Positions 60,015 through 64,000 of a stretch of 64,000 nt of DNA are shown here, in pieces. The number at the start of each line of letters is the position of its first letter. The stretch's first letter is position 1. The notes under the pieces were generated by a model that was given only the letters and a program-made list of their open reading frames with translations, searched no databases and had not been told where the DNA came from. The translations under genes were made by a program, and so were the position numbers. Origin of the DNA: CALMFG01 sp963674805 (GTDB lineage Bacteria > Bacillota > Clostridia > Christensenellales > CALMFG01). Location: NCBI GenBank assembly GCA_963674805.2, contig CAXXNY010000006.1:1-64000 (forward strand), given 5' to 3'.

Positions 60015-60971
60015 TTATTCTATTCACCGTTAATCGTTTGTTTATTGCTGCTCAGTGCATGCAATTTGGCCAAAATCAGGGCAGACAACAGCGGAGTGCA
60101 GAACACTGCCGAAATGACGGCTGAAAACACAAGGCCTATGCCGACAGAAACGGATGTACAGGAGAAAGAAGACCAGAAGCAGACGGAAGAAAATGATCCC
60201 GACGCGGTCACAGAACAACCTGCGGAAGACGGGAAAGCGGACAATGGCCAAACGGTTACAGGCAGCGGAACAACAGAAAAAAAGCAGAATCAGGGAATTA
60301 ACAGCTTGATTGTCTTGCCTGTGTGGTCGCTTGCAGCCGACGGATTTGTAGTAATTATGATTTTTGCAGTAATCATGCTGTATCTGTCACTGTTGGAAAA
60401 AATGCAAAATAACAGTGACGCAATTGATGAAACAAATGAGCGGATTGCTTACCTGAAAAGAGCTGTTCTGCGTTAAGAAACGCCGGATAAACTGCGGCTG
60501 GCACAGATAGAAGCAAAACTTTCCGGGTGCGGCAGGATACGGATAGAAAAAAGCGGAGAGATTTATGCATGGCTCCCAACGGAAGATAACAACTGGCTGA
60601 AGCTGATTGTGGAAAAGCAGGAGAGAGAGTATGTATTGAAAACCAAGAAGCCGGACCCTGTCGTCGTTTCCGTCGAGATCGCTTCTGCCGGTATCCGGTC
60701 ATTTTTTCTGTCTGTGGTTGAAGAAAAGAGCGACTTATGGGTGAAGCTGAGAGATACTGACAGCTATACGGGTGAACTGATGTTTGAAAGGGAGAGTATC
60801 ACAGAAGAGTATATTGAACAGAGCAGTCTTGATTATTTCTTTGATTTCCAAAACATACCGGAATTTCCTTCATCATGCGGTGTAAAGATAGAAAAACCGG
60901 CAATCGTGGTCAGGAGTGATGATGGCTTCATTCTAAAGCAAAAAGGAATTATTTTCGGAGAACAGCATTAA
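60015..60971 (+). pseudogene. Interrupted lipoprotein-like gene (no start codon, in-frame TAA)
   Basis: One reading frame runs from 60015 to 60971 with a single stop, TAA at 60474-60476. The first part reads LFYSPLIVCLLLSAC, a lipoprotein signal with its lipobox but no ATG before it. An acidic Q/E/T-rich linker follows, then a membrane helix near GFVVIMIFAVIMLYLSLLE and a coiled stretch ending RAVLR. After the TAA the same frame goes on (ETPDKLRLAQIEAKL) to a C-terminal domain with VVSVEIASAGIRSFFLSV. A CAA-to-TAA change would explain the stop. Alternatively two proteins are made, from TTG 60045 and GTG 60609. Confidence 0.6.
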
Positions 60972-60994
60972 CCGCCCGCATTCGGACTGCAGCA

Positions 60995-61024
60995 AAAAAG
61001 CACGCCATATCAGCGTGCTTTTTA
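60995..61024 (+). terminator. Terminator after the interrupted gene
   Basis: AAAAGCACGC, loop catatca, GCGTGCTTTTT. Confidence 0.85.
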
Positions 61025-61243
61025 AATGAAGTGGATATAGAATGATGAACCCATTGCCGCCGCTGTTTATTTTTGGTATAATGCATCGGTTAGTAATGGA
61101 CCGACGGTGTAAAGAGAAAGGGTAAAAACACTGATAAAACACATGTATCTTTGATGGATTTATACGTCTAGATAAATAAAAGGGGATAGAAAGTTCTTTT
61201 GGCATAAAAAATATGAATGAAAGACAAAATTTAAATATGACGA

Positions 61244-61273
61244 TTGACATACATTTACAAACGAGTTTATAAT
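61244..61273 (+). promoter_or_regulatory. Sigma-A promoter of the glycosyltransferase gene
   Basis: TTGACA (61244-61249), 18 bases, TATAAT (61268-61273), both exact consensus, about 40 bases before the start codon. Confidence 0.85.
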
Positions 61274-61312
61274 TCTGAAGATTGAAATTTACTGAAATGG
61301 TGTAGGACAATA

Positions 61313-63187
61313 ATGAATAAGTACATTATATTTATTAAGGCAGTACTAAAAAGCAAAATCGGGATTATTGGTTTTTTTCGAGAAAAACGCGATTTGAAAA
61401 AAAGTAATAATTTTGATCCGGATTACTATATCAGTGCTCATGTTGATTTTGATGAGCTAAGGGTTGCTCCATATCTGCATTACATTTTATTTGGCAAATA
61501 TGAAGCGCGCCCTGCATGTGAAAACTATACGAATAATTTCTCCGATTTAAATTTATATCGTTACAAGTTGAAATCATCTAAATCACAGACAAAAAAGATA
61601 GAAGCATCGTTTGTAAAACATCCGTTGATTTCTATTTTAATGTATGCAGACTCGGTGGTCTCAGCGGAACAGCTTTCAGATTCGCTTCAATCAATTCGAT
61701 TGCAGTGGTATGAACAGATAGAAATAAGTGTTGCGATAAATAAAACCGCTGATGCTTCGGTCATTTCGGCGACTGAGAACTTTGAAGGTCCAGAACTTAA
61801 AGTCTGTTCCAATGCAAAAGGGCTGGCGGATGCTTATCAAAATGCGACCGGCAGTTATATTGCCTTGATGCGTGCCGGTGATCGGCTGGCGCCAGATGCG
61901 ATATTTGAAATAGTCAGGCAGATCAATGCCAATGATGCAGCGTTTATATACAGCGATGAAGATAAAATCAATAGTCCGAAATCGTATTGTGATCCGTATT
62001 TTAAGAGCGGATTTTCTTATGAAATGCTGCTTTCACACAATTATATTGGTTTTTTCGCAGTAATTAAACGCGCGCTTATTGATAAAATGGATACTGCATT
62101 TGATACTTCATTCGGAAAAGCGGAAAGCTATGATCTTTACCTAAAAGCAATCGAAAAAGAGGATCAGATTTTCCGCATTCCAAAGGTGCTGTATCATAAA
62201 CGAATTCGTGATGAGGTAACGGATGCAAAACGGACCATTACCCAGACTACCGACCTTGGTTATCGCCGTGCGGTTGAAAGCCATTTAAAGAGAACCGGAC
62301 AGCAGGCGGATATTTTACCGGGTCCGATCAGCGGCAGCTTGTCAGTAAGATACAAAATATTGGACGAACCTCTGGTCAGTATCATTATTCCGTACAAGGA
62401 TAAAGTGGAATATCTTGAAAGCTGTGTAAAAAGCATATTAGAAAAAACAGAATATAAAAACTACGAAATTATTTTGGTCAGCAATAACAGCAGTGAGCCT
62501 AAAACAGTTGAGGGCGTAAAAAAAATAATGCAGTTGGATAAACGTATTATAAGCTTCATGTATGACGTTCCCTTTAACTATTCAAAAATTAATAATTATG
62601 CCGTAAAAAATTTCGCTAAAGGTGAATACCTGCTTTTACTCAACAATGACACCGTTGTGTTATCAAAAGGATGGATGAAGGATATGCTATCATTCGCAGC
62701 AAAACCGGAGATCGCGGCAGTCGGGCCCAAATTGAGTTATCCGAATGATACAATTCAGACAGCAGGCGTTGGCCTTGGAATCAGAGATTATATCGGGGAA
62801 TTCCATAAATTCTTCAGCAGAAACAGCGACGGATATTATGGCCGTTTAAAAATAGATCACAATGTCAGCGCAGTATCGGCAGCCTGTGTGATGGTCGCGC
62901 GGAAAAAGTATCTTGAAGTCGGAGGATTCGATGAAGTTAACTTTGCGGTATCGCTTAATGATCTGGATTTATGCTTTAAGTTCGTTCAAAAGGGATACCG
63001 CAATGTTCTAAGCCCGGCCGTGGAATTGCACCATTATGAGTCGCTTTCGCGTACACGGGTGCTTGGCGAACGGGAAATGGGAGAAAAGCGGCGTTTGCTT
63101 GAAATATATGCGGAAATGATCCGAAAAGGCGATCCGTATTTTAATCCTAATTTCGAAAAACGGCTGGAGAACTTTTCTATTAAGTAA
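61313..63187 (+). CDS. Two-domain family 2 glycosyltransferase
   Basis: In this 624-residue protein the C-terminal half is a complete GT-A fold: LVSIIIPYKDKVEYLESCVKSIL near 355, the nucleotide-metal LLNNDTVVLSKGW near 440, and ACVMVARKKYLEVGGFDE near 525. The N-terminal half (100-300) is a degenerate GT2 domain with YSDEDKI. Such tandem enzymes build rhamnose-rich or other surface polysaccharides by adding sugars from nucleotide donors. It has its own strong promoter, and an ABC-2 polysaccharide exporter gene follows. Together these mark the start of a cell-wall or capsule locus. Confidence 0.88.
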   Translation: MNKYIIFIKAVLKSKIGIIGFFREKRDLKKSNNFDPDYYISAHVDFDELRVAPYLHYILFGKYEARPACENYTNNFSDLNLYRYKLKSSKSQTKKIEASFVKHPLISILMYADSVVSAEQLSDSLQSIRLQWYEQIEISVAINKTADASVISATENFEGPELKVCSNAKGLADAYQNATGSYIALMRAGDRLAPDAIFEIVRQINANDAAFIYSDEDKINSPKSYCDPYFKSGFSYEMLLSHNYIGFFAVIKRALIDKMDTAFDTSFGKAESYDLYLKAIEKEDQIFRIPKVLYHKRIRDEVTDAKRTITQTTDLGYRRAVESHLKRTGQQADILPGPISGSLSVRYKILDEPLVSIIIPYKDKVEYLESCVKSILEKTEYKNYEIILVSNNSSEPKTVEGVKKIMQLDKRIISFMYDVPFNYSKINNYAVKNFAKGEYLLLLNNDTVVLSKGWMKDMLSFAAKPEIAAVGPKLSYPNDTIQTAGVGLGIRDYIGEFHKFFSRNSDGYYGRLKIDHNVSAVSAACVMVARKKYLEVGGFDEVNFAVSLNDLDLCFKFVQKGYRNVLSPAVELHHYESLSRTRVLGEREMGEKRRLLEIYAEMIRKGDPYFNPNFEKRLENFSIK

Positions 63188-63288
63188 TCTGATTTTAACA
63201 GGTATATGAACCACACGGTTGATATTCCGCTGGTTTTGTGATTTGATAAGCTATAGAAAAGATCCATGAAAACGGATAAAATAAGAAT

Positions 63289-64000
63289 ATGGGAAAATTT
63301 AAGCGTTATTTATTTGGTTTTAAAAAATACAGCTATTTGTTGTGGCTGCGGATTACACATGATATCCGAGCAAAGTATAAGAACTCTTTTCTTGGTATTT
63401 TATGGAGCCTGTTCAACCCGTTACTCCAGATGATCGTCATGGCGATTGTGTTTTCAAAGGTGTTTGGGCGTCAAATCGAAAATATGCCGGTTTATATTAT
63501 CAGCGGACGTTTGATTTTCGGCTTTTTTTCTGACTCCACTACCGGCTCACTGATGTCGATTTGTGTATCAGCGCCGCTGATTAAAAAAGTCTATTTCCCC
63601 AAATATATATTGGTATTATCTAAAATCACGTCAAGCTTTATCATTTTATTAATTTCCTTAATCGATTTGGCTCTGGTTATGCTGGTTACCGGGGCGCCGA
63701 TTACCATTTATGCGTTATATGCTCCGCTTTATCTCTTATTATTATATATATTTGTTGTCGGCTGCGGATTGATCTTATCGACATTAAATGTATTTTTCAG
63801 GGATATGGAACATCTTTACGGTATCGTTGTGCTGGTTTTGATGTATTTTTCGGCGATATTTTATCCGGTTGAAATTATTCCGGTGCGAGTCCAGCAGTTA
63901 TTGATATTCAATCCGATTTATCATTATATTACGGGATTCCGCTATGCGGTTTATTACGGGTTATCACCGGATTGGAGCAACATCATTTATTGCGTCGGCG
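63289..64000 (+). CDS. ABC-2-type polysaccharide export permease, partial at window end
   Basis: The open frame from ATG 63289 continues past the window: 237 residues are visible. It starts MGKFKRYLFGFKKYSYLLW; LRITHDIRAKYKNSFLGILWSLFNPLLQM is the typical entry of Wzm/TagG permeases, which flip lipid-linked polysaccharides or teichoic acids. Membrane helices lie near 40-60, 105-130, 140-165 and 175-195, and NVFFRDMEHLYGI is a family loop. An ATPase partner gene is expected just beyond the window. It lies about 100 bases after the glycosyltransferase. Confidence 0.88.
   Translation, partial: MGKFKRYLFGFKKYSYLLWLRITHDIRAKYKNSFLGILWSLFNPLLQMIVMAIVFSKVFGRQIENMPVYIISGRLIFGFFSDSTTGSLMSICVSAPLIKKVYFPKYILVLSKITSSFIILLISLIDLALVMLVTGAPITIYALYAPLYLLLLYIFVVGCGLILSTLNVFFRDMEHLYGIVVLVLMYFSAIFYPVEIIPVRVQQLLIFNPIYHYITGFRYAVYYGLSPDWSNIIYCVG

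Overview
The window looks like the chromosome of a low-to-moderate GC anaerobic member of the Bacillota (Clostridia-like). The evidence is AAGGAGG-type ribosome binding sites, sigma-A promoters, rubredoxin/rubrerythrin stress proteins, a phosphotransferase system (PTS) with a PRD-type regulator, BlaI/M56 pairs and lipoprotein lipoboxes. No species can be named from the sequence alone.

Region 1 (1-7.3 kb) is AT-rich and full of broken genes: an aminotransferase, an NhaC-type antiporter, an AbiEi antitoxin and a catalase-peroxidase, all interrupted by single-base indels, mostly in short homopolymers. An intact AbiEii toxin gene lies among them. A 3' fragment of tRNA-Ser and several copies of a repeat carrying two TGTCAC boxes mark this as a zone of integrated elements. 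Region 2 (7.3-9.6 kb) holds oxygen-defence genes: a small membrane protein, a ferredoxin-rubrerythrin fusion and a rubredoxin protein. Region 3 (9.6-15 kb) is a compact mobile element: a decayed integrase end, a split permease pair, an intact tyrosine integrase, an excisionase-like protein, a DNA methyltransferase, a HUH replication protein, a sigma-4-like protein and a hairpin- and repeat-rich non-coding stretch.

Region 4 (15.1-39.5 kb) is one large carbohydrate catabolic locus. Its left half is a self-contained PTS (EIIA, EIIB, an SDR dehydrogenase, ascorbate-type EIIC, a PRD regulator, HPr and Enzyme I). Its right half has five DeoC-family aldolase paralogues, a GntR/UTRA regulator, two FGGY kinases, a ribose-type ABC importer, a lipoamide-dehydrogenase-like flavoprotein, a C_GCAxxG_C_C protein, two more SDRs and a HAD phosphatase. 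Two promoters here carry the same 14-bp palindrome between -35 and -10, which defines a likely GntR regulon. The substrate is not known. The genes suggest uptake, phosphorylation, NAD(P)-linked oxidation and retro-aldol cleavage of a sugar, polyol or deoxy-sugar.

Region 5 (39.5-41.2 kb) is another junction zone. It has a copy of the att-like repeat, a copy of the tRNA-Ser core, a 33-bp tandem duplication, what looks like a displaced tmRNA 3' end with its terminator, and a frameshifted orphan gene. The shared core at 4.76 and 39.87 kb suggests that about 35 kb (katG through the sugar locus) may have arrived as an integrated element.

Region 6 (41.2-64 kb) is richer in GC and looks like core chromosome. 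It begins with three tandem BlaI-M56 sensor/repressor units sharing an upstream direct-repeat box. Then come an EndoQ-like PHP/UvrD helicase fusion, a YdeI-like protein, a GNAT acetyltransferase, a conserved hypothetical pair, a methyltransferase, an RND/MMPL transporter, an interrupted lipoprotein-like gene, and the start of a cell-surface polysaccharide locus (GT2 glycosyltransferase and ABC-2 permease, cut by the window edge).
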